Assembly (NCBI GenBank): GCA_020723665.1
Contig: DYIL01000010.1
Coordinates: 1 to 64,000, forward strand
Direction: 5' to 3'
Source: Methyloversatilis universalis
GTDB lineage: Bacteria > Pseudomonadota > Gammaproteobacteria > Methylococcales > Methylococcaceae
Length of the DNA stretch: 64,000 nt
A program made the translations under genes and the position numbers. The notes below the pieces were generated by a model. That model ran no database searches. It was not told the origin of the DNA and saw only the letters and a program-made list of their open reading frames with translations. This document shows, piece after piece, positions 46,140 through 54,739 of this stretch; the first letter of the stretch is position 1, and each line of letters opens with the position of its first letter.

Positions 46140-46817
46140 ATGGCCGTGAACTCAACGGTTTCCGCCGTGCTGTTCGATCTGGACGGAACTCTGCTCGACA
46201 CTGCGCCCGATCTGGTCTTCGCCGCCCATGCCGCGCTCGCCGAGGCGGACATTCCGCCGCGTTCCGTGGACGAACTCAAGCCCTGCATCTCGGGCGGTGC
46301 CGCGGTCATGCTGCGCTGCGCCCTGAACGGTGATAACGAGTCGGCGCTGTTCCAGCGCGTCCTGCAACGGACCTTGGAGCTTTACCAAGTCCATGTCGCC
46401 GACCGCACCCGCTTCTTCGACGGCATCGAGTCGGTGCTCGACGAAATCGAACGGCGCGGCATCCCCTGGGGCATCGTGACCAACAAGACGAGCCGTTTCA
46501 CCGATCCCTTACTGGAAAAACTAGATTTGGCCGATCGCGCCGGATGCGTCGTCAGCGGCGACACCACCGCCCAAAAAAAACCTCATCCCCTGCCGCTTTT
46601 GGAAGCCAGCCGGCGCTTGAAACGGACTCCGAAAGAATGCGTCTACGTCGGCGATGCGCCCGAAGACGTGGAAGCGGGCCGCCGAGCCGGCATGACGACC
46701 CTGACGGCACTCTACGGCTATATCGCCAGAGACCACGAGCCCCGCAACTGGGGCGCCGACGGCCTGCTCGCCGCGCCCGGAGATTTGCTGCCGTGGCTGG
46801 ACGGAGTGCTGTCATGA
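46140..46817 (+). CDS. HAD phosphatase, MupP/Gph type
   Basis: The 225-residue product is a HAD-superfamily hydrolase with the nucleophile motif VLFDLDGTLLDTAPDL near residues 10-25, VTNKT in motif II, a lysine in AQKKPHP and the acidic motif YVGDAPEDVEAG. It is often annotated as phosphoglycolate phosphatase. In pseudomonads the same position, between ubiG and yciK, is held by MupP, the N-acetylmuramate 6-phosphate phosphatase of peptidoglycan recycling. Context thus favours MupP, but phosphoglycolate phosphatase cannot be excluded. Its stop overlaps the yciK start by four bases. Confidence 0.88.
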   Translation: MAVNSTVSAVLFDLDGTLLDTAPDLVFAAHAALAEADIPPRSVDELKPCISGGAAVMLRCALNGDNESALFQRVLQRTLELYQVHVADRTRFFDGIESVLDEIERRGIPWGIVTNKTSRFTDPLLEKLDLADRAGCVVSGDTTAQKKPHPLPLLEASRRLKRTPKECVYVGDAPEDVEAGRRAGMTTLTALYGYIARDHEPRNWGADGLLAAPGDLLPWLDGVLS

Positions 46818-47536
46818 GCGGTTCGATGCTGAAAGACCGCGTCGTTCTCGTCACCGGCGCCGGGGGCGGGCTCGGCTCGGCCGTCTCGAAAGCCTGCGCC
46901 GCCGAGGGCGCGACGGTCATATTGCTCGGAAAGACCATACCGGAGCTCGAGAAGGTCTACGACGCCATCGCAGCGGCCGAAGGACCGCAACCGGCGATCT
47001 ATCCGCTCGATTTAGCCGGCGCGAGCGAGGACGATTATCGCGATCTCGCCGCCACGGTCGAGCGCGAGTTCGGCGCATTGCACGGACTGGTGCACTGCGC
47101 CGCCGAACTCGGCGCACTCGGGCCTGTGAACAACATCAGCGGCGGATTGTGGCAGCGTCTGCTGCACGTCAACCTGACCGCGCCGTTCCTGCTGACGCGG
47201 GAACTCCTGCCGCTGATCTCGAAATCCCCCGGTTCGACCATCGTTTTCGTTACCGACTCGGTCGCTCGAATCGGAAAAGCCTACTGGGGCGCCTACGGCG
47301 TGGCCAAGATCGCCCTGGAAGGGTTCGGCCGGATACTCGCGGACGAACTGGAAAACCGCAAGGTGAGCGTCCGCGTGTATTCGCCCGGCCCCATGCAATC
47401 CCCGCTGCGCCGACGAGCGTACCCGGCGGAAAATCCGACGGGTCTGCCCTCGCCCGAGGCCCACGCGGAGCAAATCGCGCGCATGCTCGGTCCAAACGAA
47501 ACACCTTCACACGCTCATTCGATCAGCAACGCATAA
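46814..47536 (+). CDS. yciK: Short-chain dehydrogenase YciK
   Basis: The 240-residue product is a classical SDR: cofactor loop TGAGGGLGSAV near residues 14-24, the HCAAELG variant of the NAG motif, and a catalytic region with Ser in VTDSVARIGKAYWGAYGVAK (Tyr and Lys in the YxxxK motif). It resembles YciK, an oxidoreductase of unknown substrate that usually follows ubiG and mupP. It shares four bases with the upstream phosphatase gene and lies five bases before sufT. Confidence 0.9.
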   Translation: MSGSMLKDRVVLVTGAGGGLGSAVSKACAAEGATVILLGKTIPELEKVYDAIAAAEGPQPAIYPLDLAGASEDDYRDLAATVEREFGALHGLVHCAAELGALGPVNNISGGLWQRLLHVNLTAPFLLTRELLPLISKSPGSTIVFVTDSVARIGKAYWGAYGVAKIALEGFGRILADELENRKVSVRVYSPGPMQSPLRRRAYPAENPTGLPSPEAHAEQIARMLGPNETPSHAHSISNA

Positions 47537-47541
47537 CGCTT

Positions 47542-48096
47542 ATGTACGGTTACGGTCGCGAAAGCATCGTTCTTCAACGGGACGTCAATGTGGTACAGAT
47601 TCCGGACGGCACCCCCAGCTCATTGCCGAAAGGCCACGTAGTCAGTCTGTATCAATCTTTGGGCGGCAACTTCACCGTGGTCACCGAATTGGGACAAATG
47701 GTGCGCATTGCCGGAAACGACGCCGATGCCCTCGGCAAGGAGCCGCCCATCGTGGGCAATCTCGTCAGCGGCACCGATCCCGAATCCGTGGAAAAAAATG
47801 TCTGGGAAGTGCTGAGGACCATTTTCGACCCGGAAATACCGGTCAACATCGTCGACCTGGGGCTGGTCTACCACTGCAAGGTGACCCCCGTCGAAGAGGG
47901 CAAGAACGACGTCGACATCATCATGACTCTGACCGCCCCCGGTTGTGGCATGGGCCCCGTCCTGCAATACGACGCCGAGGCGGCGGTCAAGAACCTCCCC
48001 GGTGTGAACAAGGTCAACGTCGAGGTGGTCTTCGATCCGCCCTGGTCGCGGGACATGATGTCCGAAGCGGCGAAGCTTCAGTTGGGTATGATCTGA
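47542..48096 (+). CDS. sufT: SufT-type iron-sulfur assembly protein (DUF59)
   Basis: The 184-residue product has an N-terminal SufT-specific part (residues 1-75) and a C-terminal MIP18/DUF59 domain: VWEVLRTIFDPEIPVNIVDL, MTLTAPGCGMGP and VEVVFDPPWSRDMM. The GCGMG cysteine is a likely cluster or metal site. Such proteins help mature iron-sulfur enzymes. Here it closes the mtaD-yciK run without other suf genes nearby. The start follows yciK by five bases, with no strong binding site. Confidence 0.88.
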   Translation: MYGYGRESIVLQRDVNVVQIPDGTPSSLPKGHVVSLYQSLGGNFTVVTELGQMVRIAGNDADALGKEPPIVGNLVSGTDPESVEKNVWEVLRTIFDPEIPVNIVDLGLVYHCKVTPVEEGKNDVDIIMTLTAPGCGMGPVLQYDAEAAVKNLPGVNKVNVEVVFDPPWSRDMMSEAAKLQLGMI

Positions 48097-48105
48097 TTAA
48101 CGTCG

Positions 48106-48265
48106 CTAGAACGTTTTTCATCTTGGTGTACGGATTTGTGTAGGGCGGGAAGAACGTAGGTCGGCAATCCCTTGCCGACAAAGCCCTTTGCCGAGCCGGT
48201 ACGTCGGCAAGGGATTGCCGACCTACATATGGGGCTCCCTTACACCGAATCAGAAAATGCTCTAG
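48106..48265. mobile_element. Inverted-repeat element with CTAG flanks (family F)
   Basis: A 152-base core (48110-48261) is flanked by CTAG on both sides (48106-48109 and 48262-48265). Its ends are imperfect inverted repeats of about 21 bases (GTTTTTCATCTTGGTGTA and TTTTCTGATTCGGTGTA reading inwards). Inside, 48156-48179 and 48203-48226 are a perfect 24-bp inverted repeat starting GTAGGTCGGCAATCCC. It has no gene. It fills most of the space between sufT and the convergent DUF2058 gene and may serve as their terminator. Confidence 0.75.
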
Positions 48266-48271
48266 CCGCGC

Positions 48272-48811
48272 CTACCACATCAAATCGTCGGGGATCTTGT
48301 AATCGGCATATTCGTCGTCGGCATCCTGCGCTTGATCGGGCTGGTTGAGCAGAACGATTCGGCTTTCATCGCGCTGCTTGATTTTTTCGGCCACCGGCAG
48401 CGGGACGATCTCATACCGAGACTCCAGGCTGGCTATTGCAAGCCTGCCCGCCACCAGACTTTGATGGACCACCTTGGACACATAGATGGTCTTGACCTTG
48501 TTGTCATGCGCGAACCGGTAGGCGATCTCGTCCTCCCCCGGCGAAACGCGGTTCGCCTCGATCAGCTGCTTGATTTGCGCGGCAAGCGCTTTTCTTTCCG
48601 CTTCTTTGGCTTTTTCCAGATTGAGCTGGCGGTCACGCTCGACTTTTGCCGCCATAGCGTCCTGAGCCGCGCGCTTGCTCTCGTCCTTTGCGGCGGCGTT
48701 TCCGTGGCGATTCTGCTTTTCTTGTTTCCGCGCTTCCTTGCTGGCCTGTTTGGCTTGCTTGTCGTTGACCAAGCCCGCCTTTAGAAGCTGATCTCTCAGG
48801 GAGTTACTCAT
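48272..48811 (-). CDS. DUF2058 (YaiL-like) protein
   Basis: The 179-residue product begins MSNSLRDQLLKAGLVNDKQA, has a very charged Lys/Glu/Gln-rich coil (about 15-75), and ends in a globular part with EIAYRFAHDNKVKTIYVS and IVLLN. This is the DUF2058 pattern; such proteins are nucleoid- or RNA-associated in some reports. I chose the second ATG because AGGAG lies eight bases before it, while the first ATG (48817) is too close to that site. Function is unknown. Confidence 0.85.
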   Translation of the reverse strand: MSNSLRDQLLKAGLVNDKQAKQASKEARKQEKQNRHGNAAAKDESKRAAQDAMAAKVERDRQLNLEKAKEAERKALAAQIKQLIEANRVSPGEDEIAYRFAHDNKVKTIYVSKVVHQSLVAGRLAIASLESRYEIVPLPVAEKIKQRDESRIVLLNQPDQAQDADDEYADYKIPDDLMW

Positions 48812-48880
48812 GCCCATGGCTCCTGTTTCGTCTCATATTCAATGCCACACCCACATCTTTCAATACCGACGGCAGAACGG

Positions 48881-50041
48881 TCAATCCACATCCCGTTTCC
48901 CAACGGACGGCCAGGCGACCAGTAAGGCCAATAAGCTGGAGCCCGCCGCCGCCGTATAAACCCAGTGAGGCCCCCACGCCGTCCAGAAGTATCCGCTGTA
49001 TAGACTACCCAGCGCGCCGCCCAAACCGAAACTGAGGGCACTGTAAAAGGCTTGTCCTTTGCCGTGGTGGGGACCTCGGAAATGGCGATGCACCAGATGG
49101 ATGGCGGCCACGTGAGCTGAGCCGAAACTCGCCGCGTGAAGCAGTTGGCCGGAGAAAATCGCCGCAAGGCTATCGACACCCCAGGCAATCAATAGCCAGC
49201 GCACAACGCTCAGGGCGAGGCTCGCCAGAAAGATCCGGCGCAAGCTGTAGCGCGCCAGTAAACGGTGCAAGAACGCGAACAGCACGATTTCCGCCAGGAC
49301 GCCGAGTGCCCATAACTGGCCGGTCTCGCCGCTGCTGAAGCCGTGGTCTCGGAGATAAACCGAGAAGAAGACGTAATAGGGCCCATGTGCGAATTGTTGC
49401 AGCATGCAGGCTAGGAAGAACGCAATGACATCGCTCCGCTTCAGGATGTTCGACAAGGCACTCGATTCCGCGCCGTGAGTTTCCTCAGGGCCCCCGGGTA
49501 CGGTCAGGCTGGTCAGCCACAACCCGCCGAACAGCAACATGATCAACTGCGGCAGACAATCGATGGAAAGCACGCCTTCCAAGGCTTTGCCGATAGCCAC
49601 GACGGCAGCGATGAAACCGATCGACCCCCACAGCCGCACCCAGCTGTAGCGATAGGTGTCGTGATGCAGATGATTAAGCGTGATGGTTTCAAAAAGCGGC
49701 AGCATGGCATTCCAGAAGAAACTGAATACCAGCATCACGAGGGCGAATCCCCCGAATCCTTGCAGCCCGAAAACCAGGCTGAAAGCGACCAGGGTGAAGA
49801 ATCCAGCGAGCCGGACGACCGACAAGGCCCGCCCCGTTCGATCCGCCAGCCATCCCCAAAGGTTCGGCGCGACGACTCTCGTCGCAGCGGTAATGGCGAT
49901 CAACTGGCCGATCTCCGCCGCGGAGAATCCGGCATCCTGGAGATATAGCGCCCAGTACGGCAAAAAGGCGCCCAGCGCCGCGAAATAGAAAAAATAAAAG
50001 CCGGACAACCGGCCGTAAGGCACTTTACGCGCCGCGAGCAT
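48881..50041 (-). CDS. MFS transporter, PPP/HcaT-like
   Basis: The 386-residue product is a 12-helix major facilitator protein with the YGRLSGFYFFYFAALGAFLPYWALYLQ N-terminus (residues about 9-35), a helix 2-3 loop LADRTGRAL, a central linker near 185-200, and a charged tail. It resembles 3-phenylpropionate-type MFS_1-like carriers often found beside aroC and prmB in gammaproteobacteria. The substrate is not known. It starts 22 bases after the aroC stop on the same strand. Confidence 0.88.
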   Translation of the reverse strand: MLAARKVPYGRLSGFYFFYFAALGAFLPYWALYLQDAGFSAAEIGQLIAITAATRVVAPNLWGWLADRTGRALSVVRLAGFFTLVAFSLVFGLQGFGGFALVMLVFSFFWNAMLPLFETITLNHLHHDTYRYSWVRLWGSIGFIAAVVAIGKALEGVLSIDCLPQLIMLLFGGLWLTSLTVPGGPEETHGAESSALSNILKRSDVIAFFLACMLQQFAHGPYYVFFSVYLRDHGFSSGETGQLWALGVLAEIVLFAFLHRLLARYSLRRIFLASLALSVVRWLLIAWGVDSLAAIFSGQLLHAASFGSAHVAAIHLVHRHFRGPHHGKGQAFYSALSFGLGGALGSLYSGYFWTAWGPHWVYTAAAGSSLLALLVAWPSVGKRDVD

Positions 50042-50063
50042 GACTGGCGGGAGATTGTTCGGT

Positions 50064-51164
50064 TTACGGAGCCCTGGACGGAATGGGCACCAATTCCGTC
50101 TTCACGTCCGGATTCTGGGCGCGATGACGCAGGTAATGATCCATCAGCACCAGGGCCGTCATCGCTTCGGCGATGGGCGTCGCCCGGATGCCGACGCAAG
50201 GGTCGTGGCGGCCCGTGGTGATCACTTCTACCGGTTCGCCTCTGACGTTCACCGAGCGGCCCGGCAGGCGCAAGCTGGACGTCGGCTTCAGCGCGATGCT
50301 GGCCACGATATCCTGTCCCGAGGAAATACCGCCCAATATGCCGCCCGCATGATTGCTCAAGAAACCTTGCGGGGTCATTTCGTCGCGGAATTCGGTGCCT
50401 TTCGCCTCGACACAGGCGAAACCGTCGCCGATCTCCACCCCTTTGACGGCGTTGATGCTCATCAAGGCATAGGCCAACTCGGCGTCGAGACGATCGAAAA
50501 TCGGCTCGCCCCAGCCGGGCGGCACGCCGGTCGCGACGACGTTGACGCGCGCCCCGATGGACTCCCCTTCTTTGCGCAGGGCGTCCATATAGGCTTCCAG
50601 TTCCGCGACCCGGTCCGGGTCCGGGCAGAAGAATGGATTGTTGTCGACCTCATCCCAAACCACCCGGTCTATCCTGATCGGCCCGAGCTGGGCCAGATAA
50701 GCGCGAATCGTTACGCCGACCCGCTCCTTCAAGTATTTCTTGGCGATGGCTCCGGCCGCCACCCGCATGGCCGTTTCCCGGGCGGACGAACGCCCGCCGC
50801 CGCGGTAATCGCGGAAACCGTATTTCATATGGTAGGTGTAATCGGCATGCCCCGGCCGAAAGCGGTCGGCGATCGTGGAATAATCCTTGGAACGCTGATC
50901 CACGTTTTCGATCAGCAAACCGATCGGGGTACCCGTGGTACGGCCTTCGAACACCCCGGACAAAATCTTCACTTCGTCGGGCTCGCGGCGTTGCGTGGTA
51001 TGCCGCGACTTGCCGGGGCGCCGCCGTTCCAGCTCCGCCTGAATGTCGGCCTCTGACAGATCCAGACCCGGCGGGCAGCCGTCCACGACGCACCCGATCG
51101 CTGGACCGTGGCTTTCGCCGAAAGAGGTGACGGTGAAGAGTTTGCCTAGAGTGTTTCCGGACAT
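50064..51164 (-). CDS. aroC: Chorismate synthase
   Basis: The 366-residue product starts [24 protein letters not shown]. It has the other two chorismate synthase signatures, [15 protein letters not shown] near residues 125-140 and the C-terminal [19 protein letters not shown]. It converts 5-enolpyruvylshikimate 3-phosphate to chorismate using reduced FMN. It lies between the MFS gene and prmB, the arrangement seen in pseudomonads, except that a 218-base gap with a dead esterase fragment separates it from prmB. Confidence 0.97.
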   Translation of the reverse strand: MSGNTLGKLFTVTSFGESHGPAIGCVVDGCPPGLDLSEADIQAELERRRPGKSRHTTQRREPDEVKILSGVFEGRTTGTPIGLLIENVDQRSKDYSTIADRFRPGHADYTYHMKYGFRDYRGGGRSSARETAMRVAAGAIAKKYLKERVGVTIRAYLAQLGPIRIDRVVWDEVDNNPFFCPDPDRVAELEAYMDALRKEGESIGARVNVVATGVPPGWGEPIFDRLDAELAYALMSINAVKGVEIGDGFACVEAKGTEFRDEMTPQGFLSNHAGGILGGISSGQDIVASIALKPTSSLRLPGRSVNVRGEPVEVITTGRHDPCVGIRATPIAEAMTALVLMDHYLRHRAQNPDVKTELVPIPSRAP

Positions 51165-51215
51165 GGTAAAAATTTCAAACGTTCTTAAACGAAGAAGCCA
51201 AACGGTTCAAATCGC

Positions 51216-51377
51216 TCACGCCACCTTGAGCCGCTCCGCCACCGCCTCGGCCAGCATCCGGCACTGTTGGAGTGGACGGCATCGGACTTGAGCGAGTTAT
51301 CGCGGATGATTTTGCTCAGCGTCCCGGTACCGAAGGGATCGAGAATCCCTCTGCGATCTTTGCATAAAACCTGGGAC
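51216..51377 (-). pseudogene. C-terminal fragment of a GDSL/SGNH esterase
   Basis: On the minus strand three frames give in turn RFYAKIAEGFSIPSVPG, then TLSKIIRDNSLKSDAVHSN, then MLAEAVAERLKVA and a stop. Joined, they resemble the end of TesA-like SGNH esterases, where DxxH (here SDAVH) holds the catalytic Asp and His. Two frameshifts and the absence of the N-terminal GDSL block show it is a relic. It sits between prmB and aroC. Confidence 0.6.
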
Positions 51378-51382
51378 GCCCT

Positions 51383-52306
51383 TCAACTCCTCTGAAAAAT
51401 CTCCTTGTGCCGGTCGATCTGCTCGGCCGTCAACAGAAACACGCCATCGCCGCCCCGCTCGAACTCCAGCCAGTAAAACGGAACCTCGGGGTAAACCTCT
51501 TCCAAGGCTTCGGCGCTGCTGCCGACTTCGACCACGAGAACGCCGTCCGTCTTGAGATGACGGTGGGCGTCGCGGAGAATGCGACGCACGCAATCCAGCC
51601 CGTCTTCGCCCGCTTCCAGGCCCAGCCTCGGTTCGGCGTGATATTCCGGCGCCAAGCCGTGCCACTCGTCGAGGTTAACGTAAGGGGGATTGCTGACGAT
51701 CAGATCGTAACGCCGGTCACCCAGCCCGGAATAAACGTCCGACTCTACGGCGATCACTCGGTCTTCCAGATGGTGCTTCTCGATATTGATGCGCGCGACT
51801 TCCAAAGCGTCCGAAGAGATATCGGCGGCATCGACCCGTGCCTCCGGAAAAGCGTAAGCACAAGCGATGGCGATGCAGGCACTGCCGGTGCAGAGATCGA
51901 GCACGTCATGGACTCGGTCCGGTTCGATCCACGGAGCGAATCGGTTCTCGATCAATTCGGCGATGGGCGAACGCGGCACCAAGACCCTTTCGTCCACGTA
52001 GAAAGACAAGCCGGCGAAGGACGCCTCATGGATGAGATACGCCAGAGGCTTGCGCTCGGCAATCCGGCGCTCGATCAACGCGAGCACGCGCTGCCGCTCG
52101 TCCATGGTCAAGGTCGCTGCAAAATAGCCGCTGGGGAAATCGTAAGGCAAGTGCAAGGTATGGAGCACCAGGGCAGCGGCTTCGTCCAACGCGTTTGTTG
52201 TGCCGTGACCGAAAAACAATCCCGCTTGAGTGAAACGGCTGGCGGCCCAACGAATGTAATCGCGAATAGTGGTTAAGGTTAGCGACGGCTGGGATGATGT
52301 CGACAT
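51383..52306 (-). CDS. prmB: Ribosomal protein L3 glutamine methyltransferase
   Basis: The 307-residue product has the SAM site VLDLCTGSACIAIACAYAFP near residues 136-155 and the substrate motif SNPPYVN used by PrmB/PrmC enzymes to bind the glutamine amide. The FVDERVLVPRSPIAELIE stretch fits PrmB. It methylates Gln150 of ribosomal protein L3. The ATG at 52306 is preferred; an upstream ATG at 52363 would add 19 residues unlike the family. Confidence 0.93.
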   Translation of the reverse strand: MSTSSQPSLTLTTIRDYIRWAASRFTQAGLFFGHGTTNALDEAAALVLHTLHLPYDFPSGYFAATLTMDERQRVLALIERRIAERKPLAYLIHEASFAGLSFYVDERVLVPRSPIAELIENRFAPWIEPDRVHDVLDLCTGSACIAIACAYAFPEARVDAADISSDALEVARINIEKHHLEDRVIAVESDVYSGLGDRRYDLIVSNPPYVNLDEWHGLAPEYHAEPRLGLEAGEDGLDCVRRILRDAHRHLKTDGVLVVEVGSSAEALEEVYPEVPFYWLEFERGGDGVFLLTAEQIDRHKEIFQRS

Positions 52307-52399
52307 GGCGAAGATTCCGATAGGCCGGCTATTGTAATCGAAAACAGCGCTTATCCGGCGCACGGCGAAAGAAAATCCAGCCTGAATAGTGGAGGCGTA

Positions 52400-52435
52400 T
52401 CTTCAACCTAGAAACGGCCGTTGGACGTGCTGGAG
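52400..52435. repeat. Single end of repeat family D
   Basis: The bases TCTTCAACCTAGAAACGG, followed after a few bases by GTTGGACGTGCTGGAGTG, match the left end of the element at 31062-31244. The opposite end is not found nearby, so this is a truncated or decayed copy. The rest of the gap to 52623 holds no gene that I can support. Confidence 0.6.
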
Positions 52436-52623
52436 TGCACGGCAGGCAGTTCAGCTATGTTGAGTTCAGTCGAAGGAACGCGACGATTACGTAGGTACAT
52501 CCCCTGCAAAAAGGAGCAACGCCGCCAGGTGGCCTCCCACCGTTCCATCGGGTACGCCGAATTTTCAAATCGCACGATGTGGCCGGAGCGTATAATGAGC
52601 GTGTCTTGAGTCGGAGAACCGCC

Positions 52624-53223
52624 ATGCTGATCCGAAAACACCAGATACTCAGCGAAGAGGACTATCTGCGGATGGAACTGGACAGCCCTGTACGTCACGA
52701 GTACGTGGCCGGCGAAGTGTTCGCCATGACCGGAACCACACTTCGCCACAACATCATCTCCGGTAACTTGTTTGTCGCCCTACGCGCTCACTTGCGCGCA
52801 ACCCCCTGCCGTGTATTCATGGCCGACATACGGGTGCGAGTGGAAAAAGCCAATGCGCACTACTATCCCGACATCCTGGTGAGCTGCGGCCCCAGTGTGC
52901 AGAAAATCGACCTACAAACTCGCGCCGTCGAGGACCCGATATTGATCGTCGAGGTCCTATCCAACCACACCGAGGCCACGGACAGGCGGGAGAAGCTGCT
53001 GGCGTACCGCACTCTTCCTTCTCTGAAGGAGTACGTCTTAGTCAGCCAGAACGAGGCACAGGTGGAAGTCTACCGCCGCATTCCTGACTCCGCCTGGGAA
53101 AACATCGAATACTCCGGGTTGGAGACCGTGGAGTTCGCCTCGGTGGATTTAAGACTGGATATGCGTGAGATCTACGAGGGTGTACCCATCGACTCGCTGA
53201 CGCTGGACCCGACGCGCACGTAA
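52624..53223 (+). CDS. Uma2-family (DUF820) putative nuclease
   Basis: The 199-residue product has the Uma2 pattern: SEEDYLRMELDSPVRHEYVAGEVFAM near the N-terminus, YYPDILVSC with the conserved Pro-Asp, DPILIVEVLS and DRREKLLAYR. These residues form a PD-(D/E)XK nuclease-like site. Members are abundant in some genomes, are often spread as single genes, and have no firmly established role. The ATG follows GGAGAACCGCC. It is convergent with argC, and a repeat end lies about 190 bases upstream. Confidence 0.85.
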   Translation: MLIRKHQILSEEDYLRMELDSPVRHEYVAGEVFAMTGTTLRHNIISGNLFVALRAHLRATPCRVFMADIRVRVEKANAHYYPDILVSCGPSVQKIDLQTRAVEDPILIVEVLSNHTEATDRREKLLAYRTLPSLKEYVLVSQNEAQVEVYRRIPDSAWENIEYSGLETVEFASVDLRLDMREIYEGVPIDSLTLDPTRT

Positions 53224-53289
53224 TCCGCTCTTTTGCGGCTACGATAGAGCCGAATCTTTTAGGCGATATGGATTGCCGCCAACGCGGCG

Positions 53290-54321
53290 TCAAGGATAAA
53301 GGCCGACGCTTCTGAGTCCAGCCGTTTCCTCCAGGCCAAACATCAGGTTCATGTTTTGCACCGCCTGACCGGCCGCGCCTTTCACCAGATTGTCGATGAC
53401 CGACAAAATCACCACCGTATTGCCGTCCAAAGGCCTATGGACAGCGATCTGGCATCGGTTCACACCGCGTACGTTGCGCGTGTCGGGGTGGGAACCCGAC
53501 GGCAGAATGTCGACGAAAGGTTCGCCGCGATAGCGCTCCTCGAACAGCCTCTGCAAGTCGCCGTACCCGGCGTTCAGCTCGGCATAAACCGTCGCGTGAA
53601 TGCCCCGGATCATGGGGATCAAATGAGGCACGAAGGTGAGACCGACGGCCTGCCCGGCGGCCTGCTCCAGCCCCTGCCTGATTTCCGGCCAATGACGATG
53701 GCCGTTGACGCTGTAAGCCTTGAGGCTCTCCCCCGTTTCGCTCATCAGCATGGGAATTTCCGCTTTGCGCCCGGCACCGCTGACGCCGGATTTCACGTCC
53801 GCGATGATGCGGTCGAGGCGTATCGCGGCCGACTCGACCAGAGGGAGCAAGGCCAATTGAACCGAGGTCGGATAACAACCGGGACAGGCGATCAAGCGCG
53901 CCGATCGAATCAGCGCCCGATTCACTTCCGGCAGCCCGTAAACGGCTTCTTCCAAGAGGTGCGGAGAGACATGCGGTTCTCCGTACCAATGCGCCCACAC
54001 AGCAGGGTCCTTGAGGCGAAAATCGGCGGACAGGTCGATTACCTTGACGCCCTGCGCCAATAAATCCTCGGCCATGCGCATCGCGGTGCCGTTGGGCGTC
54101 GCGAAAAACACCAGGTCACAACCGGCCAAGGCATCGACAGAGGGCTCGACGAAAACCGTATCGACGAAACCCCGCAGGTTCGGATAGAGCTCGTCGACCC
54201 GCTTTCCGGCATCCAAGCGCGAGGTCACGACGGTTATGGCGACTTCGGGATGAAGCGAGAGAATCCTCAGCAATTCCACGCCGGTATAACCGGTACCGCC
54301 GACGACGCCGACTCGGATCAT
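53290..54321 (-). CDS. argC: N-acetyl-gamma-glutamyl-phosphate reductase
   Basis: The 343-residue product begins [20 protein letters not shown] with the NADP loop. The catalytic cysteine is in [14 protein letters not shown] near residues 145-158, and HxxE-type contacts follow in [17 protein letters not shown]. It reduces N-acetyl-glutamyl phosphate to the semialdehyde in arginine synthesis. Length fits the 343-residue type found in gammaproteobacteria and others. No other arg gene is adjacent. Confidence 0.96.
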   Translation of the reverse strand: MIRVGVVGGTGYTGVELLRILSLHPEVAITVVTSRLDAGKRVDELYPNLRGFVDTVFVEPSVDALAGCDLVFFATPNGTAMRMAEDLLAQGVKVIDLSADFRLKDPAVWAHWYGEPHVSPHLLEEAVYGLPEVNRALIRSARLIACPGCYPTSVQLALLPLVESAAIRLDRIIADVKSGVSGAGRKAEIPMLMSETGESLKAYSVNGHRHWPEIRQGLEQAAGQAVGLTFVPHLIPMIRGIHATVYAELNAGYGDLQRLFEERYRGEPFVDILPSGSHPDTRNVRGVNRCQIAVHRPLDGNTVVILSVIDNLVKGAAGQAVQNMNLMFGLEETAGLRSVGLYP

Positions 54322-54381
54322 TTTCGGCTCCCGCGCTCGAAACGGGCTAAGTATGACTTAAACGTGAAGTATGAAGACGAC

Positions 54382-54735
54382 TCACGACTCGCCCGATTTC
54401 TTGACACTGGGCACTCCGTTGTCGGGCCGGGCATTCGCGGCGTTTTGTTTCGAATAAGCGTCGACGCTGACCTTCAATTTTTGTCCCGGCTTGAACGTCA
54501 CCACGCGGCGTGCCGTGATCGGAATTTCTTCACCGGTCTTCGGGTTTCTCCCCGGCCGCTGATTCTTGTCGCGAAGATCGAAATTGCCGAACCCGGACAA
54601 CTTCACGGAATTCCCCTGCGCCAGCGCGGCTTTGATCTCTTCGAAAAACTGGTCGACCAACTCCTTGGCGTCCCGTTTGTTAATGCCGTGGTTTTCGAAA
54701 AGCCTCTCAACCATGTCTGCTTTGGTCAGTGCCAT
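54382..54735 (-). CDS. ihfA: Integration host factor subunit alpha
   Basis: The 117-residue product matches IHF-alpha from [20 protein letters not shown] through [20 protein letters not shown] and [10 protein letters not shown] to [10 protein letters not shown]. The beta-arm proline is in GRNPKTG. It bends DNA at specific sites with IhfB. A tail of about 20 residues beyond the usual end ([13 protein letters not shown] at the terminus) is longer than in E. coli (99 residues). It starts four bases after pheT, the classic arrangement. Confidence 0.96.
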   Translation of the reverse strand: MALTKADMVERLFENHGINKRDAKELVDQFFEEIKAALAQGNSVKLSGFGNFDLRDKNQRPGRNPKTGEEIPITARRVVTFKPGQKLKVSVDAYSKQNAANARPDNGVPSVKKSGES

Positions 54736-54739
54736 CTTT

